Below, piece by piece: positions 1-9,028 of a stretch of DNA of 64,000 nt. Both the position numbers and the translations under genes were made by a program. This DNA comes from Glaciecola sp. HTCC2999 (GTDB lineage: Bacteria; Pseudomonadota; Gammaproteobacteria; Enterobacterales; Alteromonadaceae), in NCBI RefSeq assembly GCF_000155775.1, contig NZ_DS989810.1:348496-412495 (forward strand), read 5' to 3'. The notes below the pieces were generated by a model. It was not told the origin of the DNA, searched no databases, and saw only the letters and a list, made by a program, of their open reading frames with translations. The first letter of the stretch is position 1; the number at the start of each line of letters is the position of its first letter.

Positions 1-785
1 GTACCTCCTTGTGATACTGGACATAGTGAAGAAGCTATAACAGTCATATTTATTGCAGGACCACGTAAATTACCATAACATTCATCTTTAGTATGCATCC
101 AAACATTAGGTAAACCAGCTAAAATAGGATGCTCGTTACGAGTCTTAATTTGAAACTCATGTTTATTACCATGAGCTCCCCCTGGGCCTTTCGAAAAATC
201 AGTGACTAAACCACCTTCTTCAGAGAAATAAACGTAAGGTCCACTTTTTTCATCACGACCTCCCCAGCCACCAAGGCCTGTCATTTCATTATATGCTTTC
301 CAATTTGGGAAGCTATTATTCGCAGAATGAATTGAAACAAACCCTCCCCCATTTCGCATATATTCTTCAAATGAGCGCTGAACATTAATCGGCCAATCCG
401 CTGCATTGTAACCAAAATTAGATATCACAACATCGTATTCGTTAAAAATGGGATTAAATGTAAAGTCCGTTTGTGGTTTAGGTAAGTGTTGATAATCATC
501 AGGCGTATAAGGTGCTAAATAAGATTGTTCTTCTTCACCACGCCATAATAGTCTTGTGCGGTAAACATCAACAGAAAATAAATTAGAAGACTCTAAATAT
601 TGTTTTAACATCACCGTACTTTTAGGCCAAACAGTATGATGGTTTTGACCATCAACTATCAAAACTTTTATTGGTAAAGGTTGTTGAGAAGAGGAAACTA
701 TTTTATTTTTTATAGTATTTGGAGGATTAGAAACTGAGCATGCTGTTAAAAATATTATTAAGATAAAAAATAAATGAAATTTCAT
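1..785 (-). CDS. ThuA-like lipoprotein (3' end cut by window edge)
   Basis: Open frame from the ATG at 785 running off the left edge, 261 codons visible. The N-terminus is a lipoprotein signal with lipobox FLTAC (Cys16). It is followed by IKVLIVDGQNHH, the start of a ThuA-type (trehalose-utilisation, class I glutamine amidotransferase-like) fold. Further ThuA-like pieces are GGGFVSIHSANNSFPNW, GGWGGRDEKSGPYVYF and HTKDECYGNLRG. In this family 'VS.GGTNRHEP' normally comes next, and the visible part stops at PVSQGG. The family is often linked to sugar oxidoreduction, but the reaction here is unknown. It lies downstream of the GH105 gene on the same strand, beyond a probable terminator, so it may have its own weak promoter in 786-815. 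Family assignment is good; function is inference. Confidence 0.8.
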   Translation of the reverse strand, partial: MKFHLFFILIIFLTACSVSNPPNTIKNKIVSSSQQPLPIKVLIVDGQNHHTVWPKSTVMLKQYLESSNLFSVDVYRTRLLWRGEEEQSYLAPYTPDDYQHLPKPQTDFTFNPIFNEYDVVISNFGYNAADWPINVQRSFEEYMRNGGGFVSIHSANNSFPNWKAYNEMTGLGGWGGRDEKSGPYVYFSEEGGLVTDFSKGPGGAHGNKHEFQIKTRNEHPILAGLPNVWMHTKDECYGNLRGPAINMTVIASSLCPVSQGG

Positions 786-814
786 AAAAACCTACCAACT
801 AAAACATTAATACA

Positions 815-850
815 ATAAAAAAAAATAGGCACATATAGTGCCTATTTTGA
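815..850 (-). terminator. Rho-independent terminator after the GH105 gene
   Basis: Read on the minus strand, the stem AAAATAGGCAC pairs with GTGCCTATTTT around a short loop and is followed by a run of nine T. It sits 10 bases beyond the stop codon of the GH105 gene and would end the sulfatase-PL25-GH105 transcript before the ThuA-like gene. Confidence 0.8.
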
Positions 851-860
851 TTGACTGAGC

Positions 861-2111
861 TTATTGCCATTTCGACATTTCAGATGCAGCTAGCAATACC
901 GCACCAGTTCCATATAACTGAGAATCGGTCTTTTTAACCGGGTCTGGTGACTTACCAACATGTTGTACCCAATTAACTCGACCATCACCGCTAATGGCTT
1001 GTTGAATTGCCCGCCAACCATCCTCGACAATCTTTTTAGATTCAGTATCATCTAAAATTCCATTGTTTACACCCCAAGCTAAACCATAAGTAATAAAGCC
1101 AGTACCACTAATTTCAGGTGTTTTAACTTTATTAGGATCCATCAAGGAAGCTGGCCAATAGCCATCTGCTGTTTGTAATTTTAATAAAGCAGCAGCATTT
1201 TTCTTATATAATTCAATGTAACGTGGACGTGATGGATGATCATCTGGTAAATCATTAATAATTAAAGGCAGGGCAGCAAAAACCCATCCATTACCACGGC
1301 CCCAGAAAACAGGCTCACCATTGTCACTTTTCATATCAAAATAACGGCTATCACGAAAAAATAAGCCATACTTATCAGAGAATAAATAATCAGCTGCGGC
1401 CCAAAACTCTTTATCAGCATATTCAAAATATTTAGGATCGCCAGTCGCATTGGATAACTTCAACCAGGTTCTTGGTGCCATAAATAATGCATCTGCCCAA
1501 CACCAGCGAAGTTGACAATTACCTTCATTATGCAATTTACCAGACCCACTTGCGGTACTATCAAGCATTTCCAACCCAACATTAGGCTGGTTAGCTAAAA
1601 TCCAGTCAAAATGTTCTTGGGTCGGACCATATGCTGCTTTATTTCCGGTTTGCTCAGTTAACCAGAGATAAGTTTGGCCAATGGTATGGTCATCTGCGTG
1701 ATAAGGGCGATCTGTTAATAAACCGTACTCTTCTTCTGCAGCCATTTTTTCAAGGTGAGCTAAGAATTCAGGATTTTTAGATATGCCCGTCCACTCAGTT
1801 AAACCGATATAAAAAGCCGCTTGGATCCAAAATTTGGCATTTTCAGATTTAGCACGATGTGACTCAGGTATATAATTTAAATTACCTAACTGTTCAATTT
1901 GCCAGGCTCCTGCACGCGTTGCAATATCATAAGCAGAATTCCGAATTTCTTCTGCAGATATCGCTTGACTGTAAGATTGCGTAGCTACTTCTTTTACATC
2001 AGCCACGGCTGATGTAGATTGTGTATTTACTTCATCGTTACCTGAACAACCAGTTAAGGCGATACTTAATGCCAATGCAGAAAGACTAAAGCCTCTTTTC
2101 TTTTTATACAT
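861..2111 (-). CDS. GH105 unsaturated uronyl hydrolase, lipoprotein
   Basis: 416 aa. It should remove the 4,5-unsaturated uronic acid left at the non-reducing end of ulvan oligomers by the lyases. Lipobox ALTGC (Cys22) predicts a lipid-anchored periplasmic enzyme. The (alpha/alpha)6 fold is recognisable from YHADDHTIGQTYLWL (Asp140/Asp141) and RWCWADALFMAP (Asp207). These two aspartates match the Asp88 and catalytic Asp143 of the founding member YteR as I remember them. It is the last gene of an apparent operon with an S1 sulfatase (5103) and a PL25-like lyase (3595). A second GH105 lies at 19795-21000; the two share the core motifs but differ elsewhere, so they may prefer different substituents. 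GH88 is the main alternative, but the motif context favours GH105. Confidence 0.9.
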   Translation of the reverse strand: MYKKKRGFSLSALALSIALTGCSGNDEVNTQSTSAVADVKEVATQSYSQAISAEEIRNSAYDIATRAGAWQIEQLGNLNYIPESHRAKSENAKFWIQAAFYIGLTEWTGISKNPEFLAHLEKMAAEEEYGLLTDRPYHADDHTIGQTYLWLTEQTGNKAAYGPTQEHFDWILANQPNVGLEMLDSTASGSGKLHNEGNCQLRWCWADALFMAPRTWLKLSNATGDPKYFEYADKEFWAAADYLFSDKYGLFFRDSRYFDMKSDNGEPVFWGRGNGWVFAALPLIINDLPDDHPSRPRYIELYKKNAAALLKLQTADGYWPASLMDPNKVKTPEISGTGFITYGLAWGVNNGILDDTESKKIVEDGWRAIQQAISGDGRVNWVQHVGKSPDPVKKTDSQLYGTGAVLLAASEMSKWQ

Positions 2112-2140
2112 GATACTTCCTCTGATAATTTTTAAATAAG

Positions 2141-3595
2141 CTATTTGATTTTAGACACGAACACAGAACTATCTTTTTCGAGCGTTGCATCTTGTAATAA
2201 TCGTCCAAGCGGACCATTGTCACCCACAAGGTAAATTTTTCTATGTGGTGTTAACCTAGAACGTTCTGCTACGATTAAGCGGGCATCTGGATGAGAGTTT
2301 TCAATCAACGATGAAACTGCAAAGGTTGAACTAGGTCGTCTTAATAATTCATCTTTTTTAGAGAAGGATTTACCACCATTATCACTTACCCAACGTGTAA
2401 TTGTAGCGTCCGTACCATCATTATCTGAAAGTATAAATTCAATATTTGAGGAAGAACTCACAGTAAAGTCCCCACGAGACTCCCCTGATATTTTTCCATT
2501 AACTGTTGTTGGTTGCGACCAATCACTGCCATTCCATCGTAGGTGGTGAGTTAATTTTGGCCCACCTGTTTTTTTACCAAGATCGACACCATAATTAGTA
2601 GCAATATGAGGATGACCCTCAGAATCTAGTTTAACAGACCCGTTAAATGTCCACATATCGCCAGTACTTGCAGCTAACGTTTTCTGCTCTGCCTCTTCTC
2701 GATTCAATGGCATATTTAATAAATCACCTTGAACGTTTGTCCACTCACCTGTTTGTGTATTAAATGACATAAAGTGCGCATCATGACGTTCTGTCGTATG
2801 ACCTCGACCACTAGGTTCCGCTCTTCCATCCCAACATAAATGATAATCAAAACCAACAATTATATTATTACCCTCACCTTTCACAGCCCAGGCATACCAG
2901 CTATCAACAGCATCTAAATCCGTACGTCTTTTATGCTTTAAGAAAGAGACAGGGGCATCATAAGTTCTGCCATTATCGGTTGATTTTTGATAAACCCAGT
3001 CACTTCTATGCGCACCGTGACGATAGAATAGATAAATATCACCATTATCCATCTTAATAGCTTGATTATATGTACCGAATACTGAAATATTATCTACTTC
3101 ATCCCATTCAGTAATATCTAATGGACGTTTAGATATTGAATTTTTATTAGCGCCATGATGAATGTTACCTAAAGTATTAGTCCCATGATGCTTATCACCA
3201 CCATGACCACCGTAATAAACATGAATATAACCTTCGTCATCGATTAATAATGTTGGTTTACCATGATTATCAAATTTTGTTCTACCCTCACGACGACCCA
3301 ACTCACTCGTGCCAGCACGGAAAGGTCCTAACCACTCACCCGTCTTATGGTTATAAGATGCAATATATGGGTCTTCAAATGGACCTTGATAAGATACATA
3401 GGTAATTCCTTTATGGTAAATACCAGCAGGATTTTGAACAATTGCTAATGAATTTCCTGTACCGTTATCAGCAAAATAATCAACGTTTGCAGTTTGAATA
3501 CCTGTGCAAGCAGAAATAGTGTATAACAAAGTAAGTGAAGTAATTATTGTTATAATTTTTTTATTTGACTGACATAACTTTTTAATACCACTCAT
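2141..3595 (-). CDS. PL25-type ulvan lyase, lipoprotein
   Basis: 484 aa from the ATG at 3595, chosen because AGGA lies upstream and the product then begins with a proper lipoprotein signal (lipobox TISAC, Cys30). An in-frame start at 3685 would bury that signal. BNR-type beta-propeller similar throughout to the protein at 27555-29012. Likely beta-eliminative residues by motif: His131 in YYGGHGG, His147 in IHHG, Tyr176 in FGTYNQ and Arg192 in YLFYRHG. The 16-residue Tyr-Arg spacing equals that of Tyr188/Arg204 in the PL25 enzyme PLSV_3936 as I recall it. It should cut Rha3S-GlcA/IdoA bonds, leaving unsaturated uronate for the downstream GH105. Membership of PL25 rather than another propeller family is from memory, not a search. 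Confidence 0.82.
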   Translation of the reverse strand: MSGIKKLCQSNKKIITIITSLTLLYTISACTGIQTANVDYFADNGTGNSLAIVQNPAGIYHKGITYVSYQGPFEDPYIASYNHKTGEWLGPFRAGTSELGRREGRTKFDNHGKPTLLIDDEGYIHVYYGGHGGDKHHGTNTLGNIHHGANKNSISKRPLDITEWDEVDNISVFGTYNQAIKMDNGDIYLFYRHGAHRSDWVYQKSTDNGRTYDAPVSFLKHKRRTDLDAVDSWYAWAVKGEGNNIIVGFDYHLCWDGRAEPSGRGHTTERHDAHFMSFNTQTGEWTNVQGDLLNMPLNREEAEQKTLAASTGDMWTFNGSVKLDSEGHPHIATNYGVDLGKKTGGPKLTHHLRWNGSDWSQPTTVNGKISGESRGDFTVSSSSNIEFILSDNDGTDATITRWVSDNGGKSFSKKDELLRRPSSTFAVSSLIENSHPDARLIVAERSRLTPHRKIYLVGDNGPLGRLLQDATLEKDSSVFVSKIK

Positions 3596-3631
3596 ATTTA
3601 ATAGAGTCCTATTGAGAATTAAATTAAGGAG

Positions 3632-3675
3632 CCCTTGGACATTGATAAGCATGACAAACCTAACAATGCCAAGGG
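3632..3675 (-). other. Intercistronic stem-loop between sulfatase and PL25 lyase
   Basis: CCCTTGG plus CATTG (3632-3638, 3640-3644) pairs with CAATG plus CCAAGGG (3664-3675): twelve pairs with one bulged base and a 19-base loop. There is no T run, so a classic terminator is unlikely. It lies between two genes of the same apparent operon, so an mRNA-processing or stability element is the simplest reading. Confidence 0.45.
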
Positions 3676-3693
3676 TTAAACACACTCTTATTT

Positions 3694-5103
3694 TTATTTA
3701 TATGTTTCAAACATATCTAAAAATTCTTTAGCTATTTTCTTTTCTTTCAATACCAAATTATTTGACTCATTTGGGTCATTAGAAATATTATAAAGCTCTA
3801 AATCAGCATCAAATCCATAACGAACAGCTTTCCAATCACCCCTGCGTGCTGCTTGAAAAGTATCACCTATAATACCTGAATTTGGATCACCAACCTGTTT
3901 CGAAAACTCCCAATACAATGTACGCTCAGGCATTTCAATAGGGCTATCATTTAAGATTGATTTAATTGATACACCATTAGTGCGAACACGTGGTACCAAA
4001 TCTAAATTTACACCTGCAATGTCCGCAAGGGTTGGTAAGACATCTGCAAACGTCCAAGGAGTTTGATCGACACGACCTTGTTTAATTTGGTCAGGCCAAT
4101 GCAGGATCATTGGTACGTGAATACCACCATCATATAAATCACGCTTTTGTCCTTTGTAAGGTGCTGCAGCATCAAAGAACTCAGGATCCGCACCGCCCTC
4201 GTCGTGAGGACCATTATCAGATGTGAAAATAATAATAGTATTGTCTAATTGACCCGTTTTTTTAAGAGTATCTATTAATTGACCAACATAATCGTCTAAT
4301 GCCGTAACCATACCTGCAAGCACCGCATTAGGACGTTCAATTGGCTCTGGGTAATACCATGCGTACTTATCTGTTGGTTTCCCATTTTGCATACCTAAAT
4401 AAGGGGTTTCAGGGAAATCATACATGTCGCTGTACTGTTTAGGGACCGCTAAATCAGCATGCGGAGATGTATAAGCTAGCATCACAAAGAATGGGTTTTC
4501 ACGGTCCTGTTTAATGAAATCAATGGTTTCATTAGTAAAGATCTCAGACGCATATGCACCTTGTCGACCACCTTCATTAGCTTTAATACGTTCTTTAACA
4601 CCATCACGCCATAAGATTTGTGGGTATTGACGATGACCTTCTAAGATAGAGTACATGCCGTACCAAGTGTCAAAACCCATGGCGAGTGGATCAGTCACAC
4701 CCATTTTGGAACCAATAGAATACTTACCAAATAACGCCGTATCATAATCTGCGTGTTTTAAAACATGAGCCATTGTAATATCAATTTCTTCAAGCTGAAC
4801 TGTGTTTGAATTATTTGACATATATCGGCCATCACGACCTGTAAATAGTGAAACGCGAGATGGTGAACACACAGTATTACCTGAATATGCTTGCTCAAAA
4901 CGAACACCGTTCGCAGCCATCTCATCTAAATTAGGGGTTTTAATCTTAGTCGAGCTATAAGCGCCTACCTGATTAAAACCAAGATCATCAGTTAATATAA
5001 ATAAAACATTAGGCTTATCTGCGGCCACTGATACATAAGACATTAAAGTTAATGCAACAGAACCAAGCATAATCGGTAGTGATCTAATACGTTGAATTTT
5101 CAT
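3694..5103 (-). CDS. S1-family sulfatase, secreted
   Basis: 469 aa from the ATG at 5103, where a normal signal peptide begins (cleavage expected after VSVAA, residue 28). A start at 5175 would add 24 residues before it. Type I sulfatase: metal-binding DD at 39-40 (FILTDDLGF), formylglycine site Cys79 in CSPSR, and TSDNGPHDEGG further on. It should remove sulfate from rhamnose 3-sulfate, xylose 2-sulfate or a related group of ulvan; the subfamily cannot be told by eye. Activity needs formylglycine maturation by an enzyme not found in this window. First gene of a probable operon with the PL25-like lyase and GH105. About 85-105 bases upstream lie three TGAAT/TGACT pentamers in 10-bp phase. Confidence 0.88.
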   Translation of the reverse strand: MKIQRIRSLPIMLGSVALTLMSYVSVAADKPNVLFILTDDLGFNQVGAYSSTKIKTPNLDEMAANGVRFEQAYSGNTVCSPSRVSLFTGRDGRYMSNNSNTVQLEEIDITMAHVLKHADYDTALFGKYSIGSKMGVTDPLAMGFDTWYGMYSILEGHRQYPQILWRDGVKERIKANEGGRQGAYASEIFTNETIDFIKQDRENPFFVMLAYTSPHADLAVPKQYSDMYDFPETPYLGMQNGKPTDKYAWYYPEPIERPNAVLAGMVTALDDYVGQLIDTLKKTGQLDNTIIIFTSDNGPHDEGGADPEFFDAAAPYKGQKRDLYDGGIHVPMILHWPDQIKQGRVDQTPWTFADVLPTLADIAGVNLDLVPRVRTNGVSIKSILNDSPIEMPERTLYWEFSKQVGDPNSGIIGDTFQAARRGDWKAVRYGFDADLELYNISNDPNESNNLVLKEKKIAKEFLDMFETYK

Positions 5104-5187
5104 TTGAAGGTTTACCTTATTTAACAGCATTATCATCAGATTAACGTTTAGTTTACAACAAACTTTGATGGACAAAAAGACTTAATT

Positions 5188-5212
5188 TGAATTAATTTGA
5201 CTAAAAATGACT
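5188..5212. promoter_or_regulatory. 10-bp-phased TGANT repeats upstream of sulfatase operon
   Basis: TGAAT at 5188, TGACT at 5198 and TGACT at 5208: three pentamers exactly one helical turn apart, between the end of pntB and the sulfatase start. Same architecture as the sites at 24971-25005, 57023-57047 and 60384-60408. Candidate operator. Confidence 0.5.
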
Positions 5213-5235
5213 GCTTTAGTGAGGTATTAATTATA

Positions 5236-5262
5236 CGTCAGTTCTCATGATGAGAACTGACG
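5236..5262 (-). terminator. Hairpin overlapping the 3' end of pntB
   Basis: Perfect 12-bp stem (CGTCAGTTCTCA with TGAGAACTGACG) around a 3-base loop, overlapping the pntB stop codon. On the minus strand it is followed by TATAATTAAT rather than a clean T run, so it is a weak terminator or a 3'-end protecting hairpin. Confidence 0.5.
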
Positions 5263-6615
5263 GACAAGGTTACCCAGTGTCTCTTTAGCATCACCAAAGA
5301 TCATTCGGGTATTTTGTTTAAAAAATAATGGATTTTCAATACCAGCAAAGCCCGCAGCCATACCACGCTTAAGAACAAATACATTTTTGGCTAAATCGGC
5401 ATTAATAACTGGCATACCATATATAGGACTACCTGGTAGTTCTCTTGCTGCTGGATTGACTACATCGTTTGCGCCAATGACGATGGCAACATCAAATGTA
5501 TCGATGCGTGCATTGATTTCATCCATTTCGAATAATTGCTCATATGAAACATCCGCTTCTGCAAGCAAGACATTCATATGTCCAGGCATTCTGCCAGCTA
5601 CTGGGTGTATAGCATAGGCCATTTCTGCACCGTTTTTCTCAAGTAACTCTTGCAGCTCTTTCATCACGTGTTGCGCTTGCGCTACTGCCATCCCATAACC
5701 AGGAATTACTAGCACAGATTGCGCAGCTTCTAGAACATAAAATGCATCCTCAGGTGTTAATGGTTTGATCTCACCTTCAATTTTGACATCGCTGGTTATT
5801 ACCGCTTGGAAACCTGATGTTAATACATTAATCAGTGAACGATTCATTGCTTTACACATTATGTTAGTCAAAATGATACCGCTTGCCCCTACTAAAGAGC
5901 CCGCCACAATCAATAGATTATTTTCTAGCGCAAAACCTGCAGCACAGGCCGCCAAACCAGAGTAACTATTCAATAATGAAATCACTACTGGCATATCCGC
6001 GCCACCAATCGGTAACACAAACATCACGCCCATCAGCAATGCCAATGCAATCAGAACAATATGCCACGTCGCAACGCTTGGCTGTATAACGACAAGTACG
6101 CTAAGAGCAACAATAGCAACGATTAATGCGGCGTTAAACACTACTTGTCCTTTAAACACAATCGGACGTCCAATCATACGCTCGCTTAATTTGGCCCATG
6201 CGATAACACTGCCTGAGAAGGTAATCGCTCCGATTAATAAGGCCAACACACTGACGGTTAAGATAAACACATTAATTTGTTCAGCAGACACAATCGTTGC
6301 ATAGGCAACCGCCAAGCTAGCAAGTCCACCGATGCCGTTGAAAAGTGATACTAGTTCCGGCATAGCCGTCATTTCTATCTTTTTAGCAGTAAACACACCA
6401 ATAGCTGAACCAACGACAATACCTGCTAAAATAAGCTCAAATGATAAAATGTTTTTATCCAATAGAGTCACAATCACTGCAACAAACATACCCAGTGCGG
6501 ATAATAGGTTTCCTTTTCTAGCAGTCGCTGGATGGCTTAATAACTTCAAACCAAAAATAAATAAAACTGCCGAAACGACATAAACAAAATTAATTAATAC
6601 ATTATAGTCTTGCAC
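5245..6615 (-). CDS. pntB: NAD(P) transhydrogenase subunit beta
   Basis: 456 aa, the usual length. Inner-membrane protein with about nine hydrophobic segments (residues 1-260) and a C-terminal NADP(H)-binding domain. It carries VIPGYGMAVAQAQ, AIHPVAGRMPGHMNVLLAEA and VIGANDVVNPAA, all typical of PntB domain III. With PntAA and PntAB it couples proton entry to hydride transfer from NADH to NADP+. Last of three genes, 9 bases after pntAB. It lies between kduD and the sulfatase operon, so it may balance NADH from KduD, RhaEW and other dehydrogenases against NADPH demand. That link is inference from position. Confidence 0.95.
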   Translation of the reverse strand: MQDYNVLINFVYVVSAVLFIFGLKLLSHPATARKGNLLSALGMFVAVIVTLLDKNILSFELILAGIVVGSAIGVFTAKKIEMTAMPELVSLFNGIGGLASLAVAYATIVSAEQINVFILTVSVLALLIGAITFSGSVIAWAKLSERMIGRPIVFKGQVVFNAALIVAIVALSVLVVIQPSVATWHIVLIALALLMGVMFVLPIGGADMPVVISLLNSYSGLAACAAGFALENNLLIVAGSLVGASGIILTNIMCKAMNRSLINVLTSGFQAVITSDVKIEGEIKPLTPEDAFYVLEAAQSVLVIPGYGMAVAQAQHVMKELQELLEKNGAEMAYAIHPVAGRMPGHMNVLLAEADVSYEQLFEMDEINARIDTFDVAIVIGANDVVNPAARELPGSPIYGMPVINADLAKNVFVLKRGMAAGFAGIENPLFFKQNTRMIFGDAKETLGNLVRQFSS

Positions 6616-6624
6616 AATATGCTC

Positions 6625-6900
6625 CTATCGCTTCTTAAACATAGCTAACATGCGATCAGTCACCAAATAACCACCGACCACGTTAATTGTTGCCAGAGCA
6701 ACAGCAGCAAATCCAAGCCAAGTGGCGAATTGTGAGTGTTCACCGCCGGATAGACTTAATGCACCAATCAAAGTGATGCCAGAAATAGCATTAGAACCTG
6801 ACATCAATGGAGTGTGTAAGGTAGAAGGCACTTTACGAATGAGTTCGAAGCCAACAACAATGGCCAATATCAAAATAAACAGTAAATAAATAGCAATCAT
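6625..6900 (-). CDS. pntAB: NAD(P) transhydrogenase subunit alpha, membrane part (alpha2)
   Basis: 91 aa with three hydrophobic segments. It corresponds to the C-terminal membrane part of one-piece PntA, here a separate protein as in the three-subunit enzymes. The VPSTLHTPLMSGSNAISGI motif is diagnostic. Its ATG overlaps the stop of pntAA by one base (TAATG), indicating translational coupling. Confidence 0.93.
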   Translation of the reverse strand: MIAIYLLFILILAIVVGFELIRKVPSTLHTPLMSGSNAISGITLIGALSLSGGEHSQFATWLGFAAVALATINVVGGYLVTDRMLAMFKKR

Positions 6901-8039
6901 TATGCTTCCTTAAGTGAGTTTTGCACCATCTGGTTGGTAACGGACCCGTTATGTGTAATCACAGCAAGAATTTGAATTTCATCTTCCAAATCGATACTGA
7001 AAGTCTGTTCGTCCGAATCAGTAAATTCAGAAACCAAATTTTGCAAGTTGTTCGCATACATTTGCGAAGCATTGTAAGCAACCATATTTGGCCAATTACC
7101 CGTACCCACAATTGTCACCTTGTGCTTTACAATGACCTCACCAGGAACAGTACCTTCAACATTGCCACCATCTAGTGCTGCCATATCAACGATAACTGCT
7201 CCAGGTTTCATCTGGGCTATAGTTTCATCTTTAATTAACACTGGGGGTTTTCTACCAAACAGTTGTGCGGTCGTAATGACAATATCCGAATCACAGATAC
7301 ACTTAGCTTGTTCGGCTTGTTGAATTGCTAATTGTTCGGTGCTGAGTGCTTGAGCATAACCTTGCTCGGTTTGCTTTGTCTCACCCAAATCAATCTCTAA
7401 AAACTTTGCACCTAGAGAGCGTACTTGGTCTGCCACAACTGTTCGTGTATCAAAAGCAGTCACAGTCGCACCTAATCTTTTGGCAGTTGCAATTGCTTGG
7501 AGACCAGCCACTCCAGCACCAATAACAAACACTTTAGCCGGTTTAATAGTGCCTGCAGCAGTCATCATCATTGGCATTATAGATCTGTAATTATTAAGTG
7601 CTTGGATAACCATTGCATACCCTGCCAAACTAGCCTGAGAACTCAGGGCATCCATTTTTTGACAACGTGTAGAACGTGGGATCATTTCCATGCTAAAACT
7701 GGTAATACGGTAAGTAGTTAGGGCATCAAGATAGGCATCTTCATTAAATGCGTCTAAAAAACTGATTAGAATTTTGCCTTGAACTTGTGATAATTCAGAT
7801 TGTGGTATTTTTCGCACGCTCAAAATCAAATCCGCACGTTTAAATAAATCCTCTCTCGAGTCAGCAACAACAGCACCTGCATCATTATAGTCAGAATCCT
7901 CAATATTTAGCTGGAATCCCAAACCAGATTCTATTAATACTGAATAACCCATTAATGTGTACGATTTAATATTATTGGGCAATAGTGCACAACGTGCTTC
8001 TTGGGAATCCAATTCACACGGAAAAGCAATCACTTTCAT
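6900..8039 (-). CDS. pntAA: NAD(P) transhydrogenase subunit alpha, soluble part (alpha1)
   Basis: 379 aa, NAD(H)-binding domain I. It has the alanine-dehydrogenase/PNT N-terminal lobe and a Rossmann motif VIGAGVAGLQAIATAKRLGA. The AFDTRTVVADQVRSLGAKF stretch matches the RQD-loop region of the family. Split arrangement (alpha1, alpha2, beta) rather than the fused PntA of E. coli. First gene of the pnt trio, 130 bases after kduD on the same strand; that gap could hold its own promoter. Alanine dehydrogenase is excluded by the neighbouring pntAB and pntB. Confidence 0.93.
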   Translation of the reverse strand: MKVIAFPCELDSQEARCALLPNNIKSYTLMGYSVLIESGLGFQLNIEDSDYNDAGAVVADSREDLFKRADLILSVRKIPQSELSQVQGKILISFLDAFNEDAYLDALTTYRITSFSMEMIPRSTRCQKMDALSSQASLAGYAMVIQALNNYRSIMPMMMTAAGTIKPAKVFVIGAGVAGLQAIATAKRLGATVTAFDTRTVVADQVRSLGAKFLEIDLGETKQTEQGYAQALSTEQLAIQQAEQAKCICDSDIVITTAQLFGRKPPVLIKDETIAQMKPGAVIVDMAALDGGNVEGTVPGEVIVKHKVTIVGTGNWPNMVAYNASQMYANNLQNLVSEFTDSDEQTFSIDLEDEIQILAVITHNGSVTNQMVQNSLKEA

Positions 8040-8169
8040 AACATATCCTAATAGTTATAAATAAACTCAATACCTTTTTAATTAATGCGCAAAACATCGC
8101 ACCTTAAAATGTAAGGTACGACATTACGGAAGAACTATACTATTCTAGGTATTATTCGTAGATGTTGGC

Positions 8170-8943
8170 TTAACGTGCCATCCATCCTCCATCGACTAAC
8201 ATTACATGTCCATTCATGTAGTTAGATGCGGAACTTGCTAGGAAAACAGTAGCACCAGCTAGGTCTTCAGGTTTTCCCCATTCACCACAAGGTATGCGGG
8301 CAGTGATACTTTCGTAACGGTCTTTATCGTTACGGATATTGGTAGTATTGTCTGTTTCAAAATATCCAGGTGCAATTGCATTCACTTGAATACCTGAGCT
8401 CGCCCACTCGTTAGCTAGTGCTTTGGTTATTTGGGCAACACCACCTTTACTCGCTGCATATGCAGGAACGGTAATCCCACCTGAAAAACTGAGTAAAGAA
8501 GCAATATTAATGATCTTTCCAGAACCTTGCTTGAGCATATGATTTCCAGCCTCACGGCAAAACTTAAAAACACCATTTAAATTCACATTAATAACTTCAT
8601 TCCAGTCATCATCTGAAAATTCATGCGCAGGTGCACGCCTTATTGTGCCTGCATTATTAACAAGAATATCAATACGACCATACTTTGCTACAACAGCGTC
8701 AATGACAGCAATAATTTGTTCGCCTTTAGATTGATCACATGCCAACGCTAAAAAATCATTATTTTTAGCTTTCAATAATGAAGACGTTTGTTCTAAATTT
8801 TCAATACGAGAACCAACCACAACAACAGTTGCTCCCGCATCGCTCATAGCCAGTGCCATTGCTTGACCTAATCCTCTTGTAGCACCAGTTACTACTGCAA
8901 TTTTATCTTTTAACCCAAATTGATTTTCTAAATATGAAGGCAT
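8170..8943 (-). CDS. kduD: 2-dehydro-3-deoxy-D-gluconate 5-dehydrogenase KduD
   Basis: 257 aa short-chain dehydrogenase. It reduces 2,5-diketo-3-deoxygluconate, the KduI product, to 2-keto-3-deoxygluconate in the cytoplasm. Visible: TGATRGLGQ nucleotide motif, NNAG, the catalytic Ser-Tyr-Lys set (IASLLSFSGG, then YAASKGG) and the C-terminus VDGGWMAR typical of KduD. The partner kduI is at 48099-48929. kdgK and eda for the next steps are not in the window. Divergent from the DeoR-type regulator; the shared 287-base region carries TGATT at 8994, 9004 and 9024. Confidence 0.92.
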   Translation of the reverse strand: MPSYLENQFGLKDKIAVVTGATRGLGQAMALAMSDAGATVVVVGSRIENLEQTSSLLKAKNNDFLALACDQSKGEQIIAVIDAVVAKYGRIDILVNNAGTIRRAPAHEFSDDDWNEVINVNLNGVFKFCREAGNHMLKQGSGKIINIASLLSFSGGITVPAYAASKGGVAQITKALANEWASSGIQVNAIAPGYFETDNTTNIRNDKDRYESITARIPCGEWGKPEDLAGATVFLASSASNYMNGHVMLVDGGWMAR

Positions 8944-8986
8944 AAATATTGTCCTAATTATTACGATAATAATGAGGTTAACAATA

Positions 8987-9028
8987 AATCAAGTGATTGT
9001 AAATGATTAGATTTAATCGATATTGATT
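8987..9028. promoter_or_regulatory. Phased TGATT repeats between kduD and the DeoR-type regulator
   Basis: TGATT at 8994, 9004 and 9024 (10- and 20-bp steps), with an inverted AATCA at 8987. The 8944-9230 intergenic region otherwise shows only A+T-rich sequence in which the kduD and regulator promoters must lie. A site here could serve kduD and regulator autoregulation. Confidence 0.5.

Noticed and set aside
3596-3685. Longer start for the PL25-like lyase
   Set aside because: It would add 30 residues ahead of a clear lipoprotein signal and would span part of the intercistronic hairpin.
8100-8120. Short palindrome between kduD and pntAA as a terminator
   Set aside because: The stem is only about six pairs and no T run follows on the minus strand.
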